From Burkholderiaceae bacterium (lineage in GTDB: Bacteria > Pseudomonadota > Gammaproteobacteria > Burkholderiales > Burkholderiaceae_E), in assembly GCA_023954045.1 (NCBI GenBank), contig JAMLIR010000012.1:62001-126000 (forward strand): a DNA stretch of 64,000 nucleotides. The letters are read 5' to 3'. Positions within the stretch are counted from its first letter, which is position 1, and each line of letters opens with the position of its first letter. The position numbers and the translations under genes are program-made. Of the stretch, positions 30,922-41,670 are shown one piece after another. The notes beneath the pieces were generated by a model. The model saw nothing but the letters and a program-made list of their open reading frames with translations. It was not told where the DNA came from and searched no databases.

Positions 30922-30979
30922 GGCAGGCATCGCGGGCACCGGAGCCCGGCGAGGGCCGCGCGGCGCGGCCGGGCGGGAC

Positions 30980-32491
30980 TCAGGTCTCTTCCTCGGCGAA
31001 CGCCTCGTTGCGCTTCTTCGCGATCGTCGGCATGAAGACGATGACCAGCAGCACCGCGGCGATCGCCAGCAGCGTGGCCGACAGCGGACGGGTGACGAAC
31101 ACCGACCAGTCGCCGCGCGAGATCGTCATCGCGCGGCGCAGGTACTCCTCCATCAGCTTGCCCAGCACGAGCCCGAGCAGCAGCGGTGCGGGCTCGCAGT
31201 CGAGCTTGCGGAACACGTAGCCGAGGATCGCGAACGGGATCGTCACGAACACGTCGAAGACGTTGTTGTTGATCGAGTAGGCGCCCACGCAGCAGAACAG
31301 CAGGATCGCCGGGTACAGGATGCGGTACGGCACGGTGAGCAGCTTGATCCAGATGCCGATCAGCGGCAGGTTCAGGATCACCAGCATCAGGTTGCCGATC
31401 CACATCGACGCGATCAGCCCCCAGAACAGCGTCGGGTTGCTGGTCATCACCTGCGGGCCGGGCTGGATGTTGTGGATCATCATGCCCGCGACCATCAGCG
31501 CCATCACCGCGTTGGTCGGGATGCCCAGCGTGAGCATCGGGATGAACGAGGTCTGCGCGCCGGCGTTGTTGGCCGACTCGGGGCCGGCCACGCCTTCGAT
31601 CGCACCCTTGCCGAAGCGCTCGGGCGTCTTCGAGATCTTCTTCTCGACCGCGTACGAGGTGAACGACGCGAGCACCGCGCCGCCGCCGGGCAGGATGCCC
31701 AGGAAAGAGCCCAGCGCCGTGCCGCGGATGATCGGCGCGATCGACGCCTTGAACTCGGCCATGCTGGGCAGCAGGCGGCCGACGCTCCGGGTGAACACCT
31801 CGCGGTTGTCCCGCTGCTCGAGGTTCACGATGATCTCGCCGAAGCCGAAGATGCCCATCGCGACTGCGGCGAGCTCGATGCCGTCGGTGAGTTCGGGAAT
31901 GTCGAACGAGAAGCGCGCCACGCCCGAGTTCACGTCGGTGCCGACCATGCCGATCAGCAGCCCGAGCACGACCATCGCCAGCGCCTTGAGGATCGAGCCG
32001 TGCGCGAGCACGACCGCGGCGATCAGGCCCAGCACCATCAGCGAGAAATACTCGGCCGGCCCGAACTTGAACGCCACCTCGGCCAGCGGCGGCGCGAAGC
32101 CGGCGATCAGCAGCGTGGCCACCGATCCGGCGACGAACGAGCCGATCGCCGCGATCGACAGCGCCGCGCCGGGCCGGCCCTGTCGCGCCATCTGGTAGCC
32201 GTCGAGCGTGGTGACCACCGACGAGATCTCGCCGGGCAGGTTCACCAGGATCGCGGTGGTCGAGCCGCCGTACTGGGCGCCGTAGTAGATGCCGGCGAGC
32301 ATGATCAGCGCCGTCGTCGGGTCGCTGAGCTTGTAGGTGATCGGCAGCAGCATCGCGATCGTGGCCAGCGGCCCGATCCCGGGCAGCACCCCGATCAGCG
32401 TACCCAGCAGCACGCCGATGAAGCAGTAGAAGATGTTGGTGAGCGTGAGCGCCGTCCCGAAGCCCAGCGCGAGATTCGACAGCAGGTCCAT
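30980..32491 (-). CDS. tctA: Tripartite tricarboxylate transporter large permease TctA (set 1)
   Basis: A 503-residue TctA-family permease with about 12 membrane helices. Diagnostic parts are the N-terminal IGVLPGIGPLATIAMLLPITY, GGSTTAILVNLPGE and a second-half repeat FLGILPGGGAVLASFTSYAVEKK (in pieces), then GIPTNAVMALMVAGM. It forms the transport channel with TctB at 32507 and takes substrate from the Bug receptor at 33131. It is 15 bp behind tctB. The substrate is a carboxylate of unknown identity. Confidence 0.95.
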   Translation of the reverse strand: MDLLSNLALGFGTALTLTNIFYCFIGVLLGTLIGVLPGIGPLATIAMLLPITYKLSDPTTALIMLAGIYYGAQYGGSTTAILVNLPGEISSVVTTLDGYQMARQGRPGAALSIAAIGSFVAGSVATLLIAGFAPPLAEVAFKFGPAEYFSLMVLGLIAAVVLAHGSILKALAMVVLGLLIGMVGTDVNSGVARFSFDIPELTDGIELAAVAMGIFGFGEIIVNLEQRDNREVFTRSVGRLLPSMAEFKASIAPIIRGTALGSFLGILPGGGAVLASFTSYAVEKKISKTPERFGKGAIEGVAGPESANNAGAQTSFIPMLTLGIPTNAVMALMVAGMMIHNIQPGPQVMTSNPTLFWGLIASMWIGNLMLVILNLPLIGIWIKLLTVPYRILYPAILLFCCVGAYSINNNVFDVFVTIPFAILGYVFRKLDCEPAPLLLGLVLGKLMEEYLRRAMTISRGDWSVFVTRPLSATLLAIAAVLLVIVFMPTIAKKRNEAFAEEET

Positions 32492-32506
32492 CGATGCGGC
32501 TCCGGG

Positions 32507-32968
32507 CTACCTGGAGAGGAAAGGCGGGAAGACCGGGAACTGAAGCTCCAGGCCCCGGACGAAGACGAGATCGGACATCACGAGCAGCACGACGATCGAG
32601 ATCGCCGTCTCCTTCCAGCTGAACTCGTGGCTGGCGATCGCCGAGATCGCGATCAGCAGCGTCACGGCTACCACCATGCCGAGGTACGGGAGCGTGGCCG
32701 AGAAGACCGCGACCGAGGCCAGCACCAGGAACAGCTCGCGCCAGCCGACGCCCTCGAGTCGCGCCGAGCCGCTCGAGGGGGCGCTCGCGCGCCAGGCGAT
32801 CGCCGCACCGAGCAGCGCCATCAGCACGCCCAGCATCGTCGGGAAGAAGCCGGGGCCCATGCGCGCCGGCGTGCCCAGCTGGTAGGCCTGCGAGAAGATC
32901 GTGAACAGGACCCCCAGCACCAGGAACATGATCCCGGACCAGAAGTCGCGGTGGTTGCGTATGCGCAT
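32507..32968 (-). CDS. tctB: Tripartite tricarboxylate transporter small permease TctB (set 1)
   Basis: A 153-residue, four-helix membrane protein of the TctB family: N-terminal DFWSGIMFLVLGVLFTIFSQAYQLGTPARMGPGFFP (in pieces), where the GTPARMGPGFFP stretch is characteristic, and the C-terminal hydrophobic VVLLVMSDLVFVRGL. It partners with TctA 15 bp downstream. The 162 bp between it and the receptor gene show nothing I recognise. Confidence 0.9.
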   Translation of the reverse strand: MRIRNHRDFWSGIMFLVLGVLFTIFSQAYQLGTPARMGPGFFPTMLGVLMALLGAAIAWRASAPSSGSARLEGVGWRELFLVLASVAVFSATLPYLGMVVAVTLLIAISAIASHEFSWKETAISIVVLLVMSDLVFVRGLELQFPVFPPFLSR

Positions 32969-33130
32969 CGGCGCCGTCTCCGTCGTTCTACGTCACAGGC
33001 CCTCGCGCCGCCGGTGTGCCCCCGGGTGCGTTGCGCGAAAGCCCCTCATCATAGTGCGGTCGCCGACGCCCGACCATGCGTGCATTCCACAATCGCCGCG
33101 GCCGGTTGCCGCCCTGGCGATTCGCCGCGT

Positions 33131-34147
33131 CTACTCGACCCGCGCTCCCGACGACTTGACGACACGCTCGTACTTCGCCTGCTCGGCCCGCACGAAGTTC
33201 GCGAACGCCTCGGGACTCATCGGCGATGGCTCGGCGCCCATCCTCGCCAGCCGCTCGCGGATGTCGGGCGCGGCGAGCGCCCGCGTGAACTCGGCGTTGA
33301 GCCGATCGACGATGGGCCGGGGCGTATTCGCCGGCGCGAACACGCCGAACCAGGTGCTGATGTCGAACCCCTTCAGGCCGCTCTCGGCGACCGTCGGCAG
33401 CTCGGGGAAGAAGCCGCTGCGCTGCGACGTCGTGACCGCGAACGCCTTCAGCTTGCCCGCCCGGATCTGCGGCGTCGCCGATGCGAGGTTGTCGAACATC
33501 AGGTCGGTCTGTCCGGCAAGCAGGCCGAGCTGGGCCGGGGCGGCGCCGCCGTACGGGATGTGCACCATGCTGATCCCGGCCTGTGCCTCGAGCAGCTCGC
33601 CGGCGAGGTGGCCCGCGCTGCCGTTGCCGCCCGACGCGTAGTTGAGCTTGCCCGGGTTCTTCCGCGCGTAGGCGATCAGGTCGCCGAGGCTGCGCACGCC
33701 GAGCCGCTCCGCGGTCTGCGGGTTCATCACGAGCACGTTCGGCACGGTGGCGACGCGCGTGACCGGCGTGAAGTCGCGGTTGGCGTCGTACGGCATCTTC
33801 GCGTAGAGGTAAGGGTTGATCGCGTGGGTCGCGACCGCGCCCATCACGATCGAGTAGCCGTCGGGCGCCGCCTTGGCGACGAGATCGGCGCCGATGTTGC
33901 CGCCCGCGCCGGGCCGGTTCTCCACGACCACCGGCTGCCCGAGCGGATCGCGCAGCTTCTCGGCCAGCGCGCGGGCGACCTGGTCGAGCGGCCCGCCGGG
34001 CGGATACGGAACGACGAAGCGGATCGGCCGGGTCGGCCACTGCTGGGCGAGCGCCGGAGCGGCGCCCGCGCAGGCCAGCGCGGCGACGAGGCCGGCGAGG
34101 GCGGCGAAGCGCCGGCGCGGCGCGTCGATGGCGGGATGCTCGGTCAT
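33131..34147 (-). CDS. Bug-family periplasmic receptor (TctC-type, set 1)
   Basis: A 338-residue periplasmic binding protein of the Bordetella uptake gene family. It has an N-terminal export signal with RRRFAALAGLVAALACAGAAPALAQQ (in part). The ligand-binding fold shows WPTRPIRFVVPYPPGGPLDQVAR, VVENRPGAGGNIGADLVAKA and FAVTTSQRSGFFPELPTVAESGLKGFD (in pieces). Bug receptors bind carboxylates and aromatic acids. It delivers to TctBA encoded downstream. Its gene begins 98 bp after the end of the CoA-transferase gene. Confidence 0.93.
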   Translation of the reverse strand: MTEHPAIDAPRRRFAALAGLVAALACAGAAPALAQQWPTRPIRFVVPYPPGGPLDQVARALAEKLRDPLGQPVVVENRPGAGGNIGADLVAKAAPDGYSIVMGAVATHAINPYLYAKMPYDANRDFTPVTRVATVPNVLVMNPQTAERLGVRSLGDLIAYARKNPGKLNYASGGNGSAGHLAGELLEAQAGISMVHIPYGGAAPAQLGLLAGQTDLMFDNLASATPQIRAGKLKAFAVTTSQRSGFFPELPTVAESGLKGFDISTWFGVFAPANTPRPIVDRLNAEFTRALAAPDIRERLARMGAEPSPMSPEAFANFVRAEQAKYERVVKSSGARVE

Positions 34148-34245
34148 CGGGGTTCTCCTTCGAATCGTTCGGGCGCCGATGATACCCGCAGGCCCCGCGC
34201 CGACTCCGGCGGGCGCGCCCCCGGCGAGCCGTCGTCGCAGGCTGC

Positions 34246-35469
34246 TCAGTCGGCGCGCGCGCCGCGTGCCGCGGCGATCGCGGCGTCGTCGTAGCCGAGC
34301 AGCTCGCGCAACACCTCGGCGGTGTGCGCGCCCAGCCGGGGCGGCGGCAGCCGGTAGCTGGGCGGCGTCGCGCTCATCTTCAGCGGGCTGCCGACCAGCG
34401 GCACCGGCCCGGCGTCCTCGCGCTCGATGTCGATCCGAAGTTCGCGCGCGCGCACCTGCTCGTTCTCGAAGACCTGTGCCAGGTCGTTGATCGGCCCGCA
34501 GGGCACGCCGGCGCGCTCGAGCCCCTCGATCCACCACGCGGCCGGGTGCTGCGCGATCATCGCGGCGATCAGCGGCACCAGCGCCTCGCGATTGCGCACC
34601 CGGTCCCGGTTGCGCGCGAATCGCTCGTCTTCGTACAGGTCGCTGCGTCCGGCCAGCTCGCAGAAGCGCCGGTACTGGTCGTCGTTGCCGACGGCGACGA
34701 CGATCCACTGGTCGGCCGCGAGGAACGCCTGGTAAGGCACGATGTTCGGGTGCGCATTGCCCCAGCGCTTCGGCGGCCGGCCGCTCACCAGGAAGTTGGT
34801 GTTCATGTTCGCCAGCATCGCGACCTGCACGTCGAGCAGCGCGACGTCGATGTACTGCCCCTCGCCGGTGCGTTCGCGGTGCAGCAGCGCGGCGAGCACC
34901 GCCTGCGTCGCGTACATGCCGGTCATCAGGTCGGACACCGCGACCCCGACCTTCTGCGGCCCGCCGCCGGGTCGGTCGTCGGCCTCGCCGGTGATCGACA
35001 TCAGGCCGCCGAGGGCCTGGATGATGAAGTCGTAGCCGGCGCGGTGCGCCCAGGGCCCGGTCTGCCCGAAACCGGTCACCGAGCAGTAGACGAGCCGGGG
35101 ATTGATCGCGGCGAGGCTCGCGTAGTCGAGGCCGTATTTCTTCAGCTGGCCGACCTTGTAGTTCTCGAGCACGACGTCGCTGCGCCGCGCCAGTTCGCGC
35201 ACGGCCTGCTGGCCGGCGGCCGAGGCGAGGTCGATCTCCACCGAGCGCTTGTTGCGGTTGGTTGCGAGGAAGTAGGCCGCGTCGGCGGTGTCGCGCCCGT
35301 CGCGGTCCTTCAGGAACGGCGGGCCCCAGGCGCGCGTGTCGTCGCCGGCGCCCGGGCGCTCGACCTTGATTACGTCGGCGCCGAGGTCGGCGAGGTTCTG
35401 CGAGCACCACGGCCCGGCGAGAACGCGGCTGAGGTCGAGGACGCGGATTCCGTGCAGGGCCGATTTCAT
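34246..35469 (-). CDS. Family III CoA-transferase (CaiB/BaiF)
   Basis: A 407-residue class III CoA-transferase: LHGIRVLDLSRVLAGPWCSQNLADLGADVIKVERPG (in pieces) at the N-terminus, NRNKRSVEIDLASAAGQ, and the catalytic aspartate region EGQYIDVALLDVQVAM. It moves CoA between carboxylates, for example succinyl-, formyl- or oxalyl-type donors. Which one cannot be read. It is the first gene of the minus-strand run leading into the Bug-TctBA transporter, suggesting activation of the imported acid. It is divergent from alaS. Start MKSALHG at 35469 matches the family start. Confidence 0.9.
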   Translation of the reverse strand: MKSALHGIRVLDLSRVLAGPWCSQNLADLGADVIKVERPGAGDDTRAWGPPFLKDRDGRDTADAAYFLATNRNKRSVEIDLASAAGQQAVRELARRSDVVLENYKVGQLKKYGLDYASLAAINPRLVYCSVTGFGQTGPWAHRAGYDFIIQALGGLMSITGEADDRPGGGPQKVGVAVSDLMTGMYATQAVLAALLHRERTGEGQYIDVALLDVQVAMLANMNTNFLVSGRPPKRWGNAHPNIVPYQAFLAADQWIVVAVGNDDQYRRFCELAGRSDLYEDERFARNRDRVRNREALVPLIAAMIAQHPAAWWIEGLERAGVPCGPINDLAQVFENEQVRARELRIDIEREDAGPVPLVGSPLKMSATPPSYRLPPPRLGAHTAEVLRELLGYDDAAIAAARGARAD

Positions 35470-35552
35470 GGGCGCAACCTTACGTGATTGTACGGTCGGC
35501 CGATTCGTCGCGCGGCCGCCCGGCGCGTGCCATTTTTCCGCCCGCATTTCGG

Positions 35553-35558
35553 TAGAAT
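35553..35558 (+). promoter_or_regulatory. Possible -10 element of alaS
   Basis: TAGAAT lies 59 bp before the alaS ATG in an AT-richer patch of the 147-bp gap between alaS and the divergent CoA-transferase gene. The -35 region is poor, so confidence is low. Confidence 0.4.
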
Positions 35559-35616
35559 CGCGAATTCCGCTGAAAAATCAAACCGCTGCACAACCAAGAG
35601 CTTGACCGGGCACTCC

Positions 35617-38231
<2,615 letters not shown>

Positions 38232-38235
<4 letters not shown>

Positions 38236-38858
38236 GCGCTCGGGCGGGGTCGGGGCCGCCGTCGCGCGGGCGGGCCGCGCCCGGCGGCGGCGATGCCGGC
38301 ACGGCGGCCGGCCCGGCTTCACTGCTCGAGCTGTTCAGGGTGTTCAACCGCCTCGCGCTGCACGGTTTCGGCGGCGTGCTGCCCTGGGCGCAGCGGGTGC
38401 TGGTCGAGGAGCGCCGCTGGCTCAGCCGCGAGGAGTTCGTCGAGATGCTGGCGTTCGCGCAACTCGCGCCGGGCCCCAACGTCTGCAATCTCGCGATCAT
38501 GTTCGGCGACCGGCACTTCGGCTGGCGCGGCGGCGCGGTCGCGCTCACCGCGATGCTCGCGGTGCCGGGCGCGCTCGTGCTGGCCCTGGCGATCGTGCAC
38601 GGACAGCTCGCGCAGGTGCCGTGGGTGCAGCGCGCGGTCGCGGGGATGGCCGCGGTCGCGGCAGGCCTGCTGATCGCCACGGCGGTGAAGCTCGCGCGGA
38701 CCCAGCCGGCGCGCTGGCTCGCGCTCGGCGCGCTCGCGTTCGTTGCGGTCGGGGTGCTGCGCTGGCCGCTGGTCTCGGTGCTCGCGGCGTTGCTGCCGCT
38801 GGCGATCGTCCTGGGCTGGCGCGCGAGCGGCGCGGCCTCGAACGAGGCCCCGCGATGA
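38232..38858 (+). CDS. Chromate transporter, first half-size subunit; start unclear
   Basis: About 175-208 residues of a CHR-family half protein: [50 protein letters not shown] (in pieces), then hydrophobic helices. This is the N-terminal half of ChrA split into its own gene; the second half follows with a 4-bp overlap. The reading frame has no ATG, GTG or TTG between the alaS stop and the conserved start of similarity near 38319. The coordinate given uses a CTG overlapping the alaS TGA, and another CTG at 38322 is possible. Either a rare start is used or a base error hides the true one. Paired short CHR proteins export or import chromate or similar oxyanions. Confidence 0.78.
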
Positions 38859-39382
38859 GCCACGCCGACCTGCTGGCGCTGTTCATGCACTTCGCCTCGC
38901 TGTCGCCGCTGGCGATCGGCGGCGCATTGGGCACCTCGCCCGAGATGCACCGCTACCTGGTCGACGAGCGCGGCTGGTTGTCGCACACCCAGTTCGTCGA
39001 CTCGATCGCGCTCGCGCAGGCGGCGCCGGGGCCGAACATCCTGTTCGTGACGCTGCTCGGCTGGCAGGCGGCTGGCGGCCTCGGCGCGCTGGTCTCCACC
39101 GTCGGCATCCTGTTGCCGTCGAGCCTGATCTGCCTGTACGGCAACCGCCTTCAGGCGGCGCACCGCGACTCGAGACTGGTGCGCGCGATCCGTCGTGGCC
39201 TGTCGCCGATCGCGATCGGCCTCACGCTGTCGGCGGGCTGGATCATCGCTGTGGCCAACGACACCGACTGGAAGCTCGTGTCGCTCACCGCTGCCGCGAC
39301 CGTGTTCTTCCTGTTCAGCCGGCGCAACCCGCTCTGGCTGATCGGCGCCGGGGCGATCGCCGGCGCGCTCGGGCTGGCCTGA
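38855..39382 (+). CDS. Chromate transporter, second half-size subunit
   Basis: A 175-residue CHR-family protein with the same core as its neighbour: FASLSPLAIGGALGTSPEM, RGWLSHTQFVDSIALAQAAPGPNILFVTLLGW (in pieces), followed by PSSLICLYGNR and three or more helices. It starts at an ATG overlapping the preceding stop (ATGA) and should form a heteromer with that half. Two short CHR proteins in tandem are common in betaproteobacteria and do not always give chromate resistance. Confidence 0.88.
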   Translation: MSHADLLALFMHFASLSPLAIGGALGTSPEMHRYLVDERGWLSHTQFVDSIALAQAAPGPNILFVTLLGWQAAGGLGALVSTVGILLPSSLICLYGNRLQAAHRDSRLVRAIRRGLSPIAIGLTLSAGWIIAVANDTDWKLVSLTAAATVFFLFSRRNPLWLIGAGAIAGALGLA

Positions 39383-39414
39383 GGCGGCGCGCGTCCGGCG
39401 CCTATACTCGCGGG

Positions 39415-39957
39415 ATGCTGCACCCGGACTACCGCTTCTGCCCGCGCTGCGCGACCGAGCTCGCGGTGAGCGCCATCGCCGGCCGCGAGCGCAGGGCCTG
39501 CCCGGCCTGCGGCTTCACGCACTGGAACAACCCGGCGCCGGTGGTGGCCGGGCTGGTCCAGGTCGGCGACCTGATCCTGCTGGCGCGCAACGCGGCATGG
39601 CCGCCGAAGACGTTCGCGCTGATCACCGGGTTCCTCGAGGCCGGCGAGACGCCGGAAGAGGGGATCGCGCGCGAGGTCAAGGAGGAGACGAACCTCGACG
39701 TCCAGCGCAGCACGCTGATCGGCGTCTACGATTTCACCCGCAAGAACGAGCTGATCGTCGCGTACCACGTGATCGCGACCGGCGAGGTGCGGCTCTCGGA
39801 AGAGCTGGTCGAGTACCGGATGGTCGCGCCCGAGCGGCTCAGGCCGTGGCGCGCCGGCACCGGGCTCGCGGTCGCCGACTGGATGCGCGCGCGCAGCCTG
39901 CCGTTCGAGTTCGTCGACTTCCAGCCGCGACCCCGGCCGGCGCAGGGCGCCTCCTGA
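39415..39957 (+). CDS. Nudix hydrolase with N-terminal zinc ribbon
   Basis: A 180-residue protein. The first 45 residues hold a zinc ribbon, FCPRC...CPACGFTHW, and the Nudix box reads GFLEAGETPEEGIAREVKEETNL at about 75-97 (quoted here in outline: G, E, REV, EE are in place). The architecture resembles NudC/NADH pyrophosphatase-type or ADP-ribose-type hydrolases, but at this length it is a short zinc-ribbon Nudix protein rather than full NudC. Substrate unknown. ATG at 39415 begins at the ribbon. Confidence 0.87.
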   Translation: MLHPDYRFCPRCATELAVSAIAGRERRACPACGFTHWNNPAPVVAGLVQVGDLILLARNAAWPPKTFALITGFLEAGETPEEGIAREVKEETNLDVQRSTLIGVYDFTRKNELIVAYHVIATGEVRLSEELVEYRMVAPERLRPWRAGTGLAVADWMRARSLPFEFVDFQPRPRPAQGAS

Positions 39958-40003
39958 CCGGCGTCGCCGCCGGCTGCGAACGAAGCGGCGGGGGGCGAGC
40001 CGC

Positions 40004-41527
40004 TCAGGCCAGGCCGAGCTTCTTCGCGAGGCCGATGCGCTGCAGCTTGCCGGTCGCGCCCTTCGGGATCTCGGCCATGAACAGCACCTTGCGCGGCACC
40101 TTGAAGTCGGCCAGCCGCGTGGCGGCGAACTCGCGCAATTCCTTCTCGGTGAGGCTCGCGCCTTCGCGCAGCACGACGACGGCGCCGACCTCCTCGCCGA
40201 GCTTGTCGTGCGGGATCGCGAACGTGACGACCTGCGCCACCGCCGGGTGGTCCATCAGGACTTCGTCGACCTCGCGCGGCGAAACCTTCTCGCCGCCGCG
40301 GTTGATGATCTCCTTCAACCGGCCGGTGATCGACAGGTACCCTTCGGCGTCCATCACGCCCTGGTCGCCGGTGCGGAACCAGCCGTTGGTGAACGCCTCG
40401 GCGTTGGCCTTCGGATTGTTCTCGTAGCCGCGCGTCACGTTCTCGCCGCGGATCACGACCTCGCCCACGCTGCCGCGCGGCAGCAGCTCGCCCGCCTCGT
40501 CCATGATCGCGACCTCGGGGCCCGCCGCGACGCCGACCGTTCCCGGCTTGCGAACGCGCGGCGGCAGCGGATTGGCCGCCATCTGGTGCGCCGCCTCGGT
40601 CATGCCGTAGGCTTCGACCAGCGGAGCGCCGAACACCTCCTCGATCTCGCGGATCACCTGCGGCGGCATCGCCGACGACGACGAGCGGATGAAGCGCAGC
40701 GGGTTGGCGGCGATCACCGCCTTGTTGTTCGCCGCGCGGCCCAGGATCGCCTGGTGCATCGTCGGCACCGCCGTGTACCAGGTCGGATGCGCTTCCTCCA
40801 TCCAGCCGAAGAACTTCAGCGCGTTGAAGCCGGGCGTGCAGCAGACCTGGCCGCCGGCCGAGAGCGGCGCGAGGACGCCGGCGATCAGCCCGTGGATGTG
40901 GAACAGCGGCATGATGTTCAGCCCGCGGTCGGCCGCCGACAGCGACAGGAACTCGCGGATGTTGCGCGCCGACGCGCAGACATTGCGCTGCGACAGCGGC
41001 ACGATCTTCGGGCGCGACGTGGTGCCCGAGGTGTGCAGCACCAGCGCCACGTCGTCGGGCTGGGCGAATCCGCCCTGCGCCGGCGCCGCGGGCGCGGCTC
41101 CCGAGGTGTCGCGCAGCTCGAAGCTTCCGGCGCCGCGCTCCGGGCGTGCACGGAGCTCGACGATGCGCACGCCGAGCTTGCGCGCGACCTCGATCGCGGG
41201 CGAGGTGCTGCCCGCTTCGACGATCAGCGCGCGCGCACCGAGGTCGCTCAGGTAGAACTCGAATTCGTCGGCGCGATACGCCGGATTCAAAGGCGCCGAC
41301 GTCGCGCCCGAGGCGATCGAGACGAACGCGGTCGCCATCTCGGGCCCGTTCGACAGCACGATCCCGACGCGCTCGTTGCGGCCGATTCCCATCGCGTTGA
41401 GCGTCGCCACCGTCGTCGCGACCAACTCGCGCAGCGCCCCGAAACCGAGCGGCACGCCGCCCGGCGCGGTCAGCGCGGTCGAATCGTCGGCGCCGGCGGC
41501 GAGCAGGTCCCTCAGTGTCTGGCTCAT
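40004..41527 (-). CDS. Acyl-CoA synthetase resembling oxalate-CoA ligase (AAE3/Pcs60 type)
   Basis: This 507-residue ANL-superfamily ligase has the AMP-binding P-loop LVLHTSGTTSRPK, the motif EAYGMTEAAHQM, the hinge TGRLKEIINRGGEKVSPREV and the C-terminal catalytic lysine in PKGATGKLQR. Several segments follow plant AAE3 and yeast Pcs60 oxalyl-CoA synthetases closely from memory: APLNPAYRADEFEFYLSDL, PLFHIHGLIAGVLAPL, TWYTAVPTMHQAIL and LRFIRSSSSAMPP. It probably activates a small dicarboxylate such as oxalate, but other short acids are possible. It is divergent from the second TTT transporter set, with 143 bp between them. There is no adjacent oxalyl-CoA decarboxylase. Confidence 0.85.
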   Translation of the reverse strand: MSQTLRDLLAAGADDSTALTAPGGVPLGFGALRELVATTVATLNAMGIGRNERVGIVLSNGPEMATAFVSIASGATSAPLNPAYRADEFEFYLSDLGARALIVEAGSTSPAIEVARKLGVRIVELRARPERGAGSFELRDTSGAAPAAPAQGGFAQPDDVALVLHTSGTTSRPKIVPLSQRNVCASARNIREFLSLSAADRGLNIMPLFHIHGLIAGVLAPLSAGGQVCCTPGFNALKFFGWMEEAHPTWYTAVPTMHQAILGRAANNKAVIAANPLRFIRSSSSAMPPQVIREIEEVFGAPLVEAYGMTEAAHQMAANPLPPRVRKPGTVGVAAGPEVAIMDEAGELLPRGSVGEVVIRGENVTRGYENNPKANAEAFTNGWFRTGDQGVMDAEGYLSITGRLKEIINRGGEKVSPREVDEVLMDHPAVAQVVTFAIPHDKLGEEVGAVVVLREGASLTEKELREFAATRLADFKVPRKVLFMAEIPKGATGKLQRIGLAKKLGLA

Positions 41528-41597
41528 GCTGTCCTCGTCCCTTGATCGGCGTCGGATTGTACGACGCCCGGGGCTCGGGTACCATGCACCGTATCGG

Positions 41598-41621
41598 CGG
41601 ACCGCGTGCGGTCCGTTTTTT
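41598..41621 (+). terminator. Intrinsic terminator hairpin inside the leader of TTT set 2
   Basis: CGGACCGC, GT, GCGGTCCG: a perfect 8-bp-arm palindrome followed directly by six T. It ends 49 bp before the receptor ATG. A second hairpin (ACGGCC / GGCCGT at 41633-41652) and a GAGAGGGGGAG ribosome site follow. There is no gene upstream on this strand for it to terminate, so it may be an attenuator acting on the receptor gene. It does not work as a terminator for the divergent ligase. Confidence 0.7.
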
Positions 41622-41670
41622 GTAGGGACAGAACGGCCGATCCCAAGGCCGTCGAGAGGGGGAGACACAG

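Noticed and set aside
30791-34294. Long plus-strand frame (30791-34294) opposite the TctA, TctB and receptor genes
   Set aside because: The minus-strand genes are well-recognised family members; the plus-strand translation is a repetitive charged shadow.
35488-35616. Upstream in-frame start for alaS
   Set aside because: AlaRS similarity starts at [10 protein letters not shown]; the extension covers the promoter-like region.
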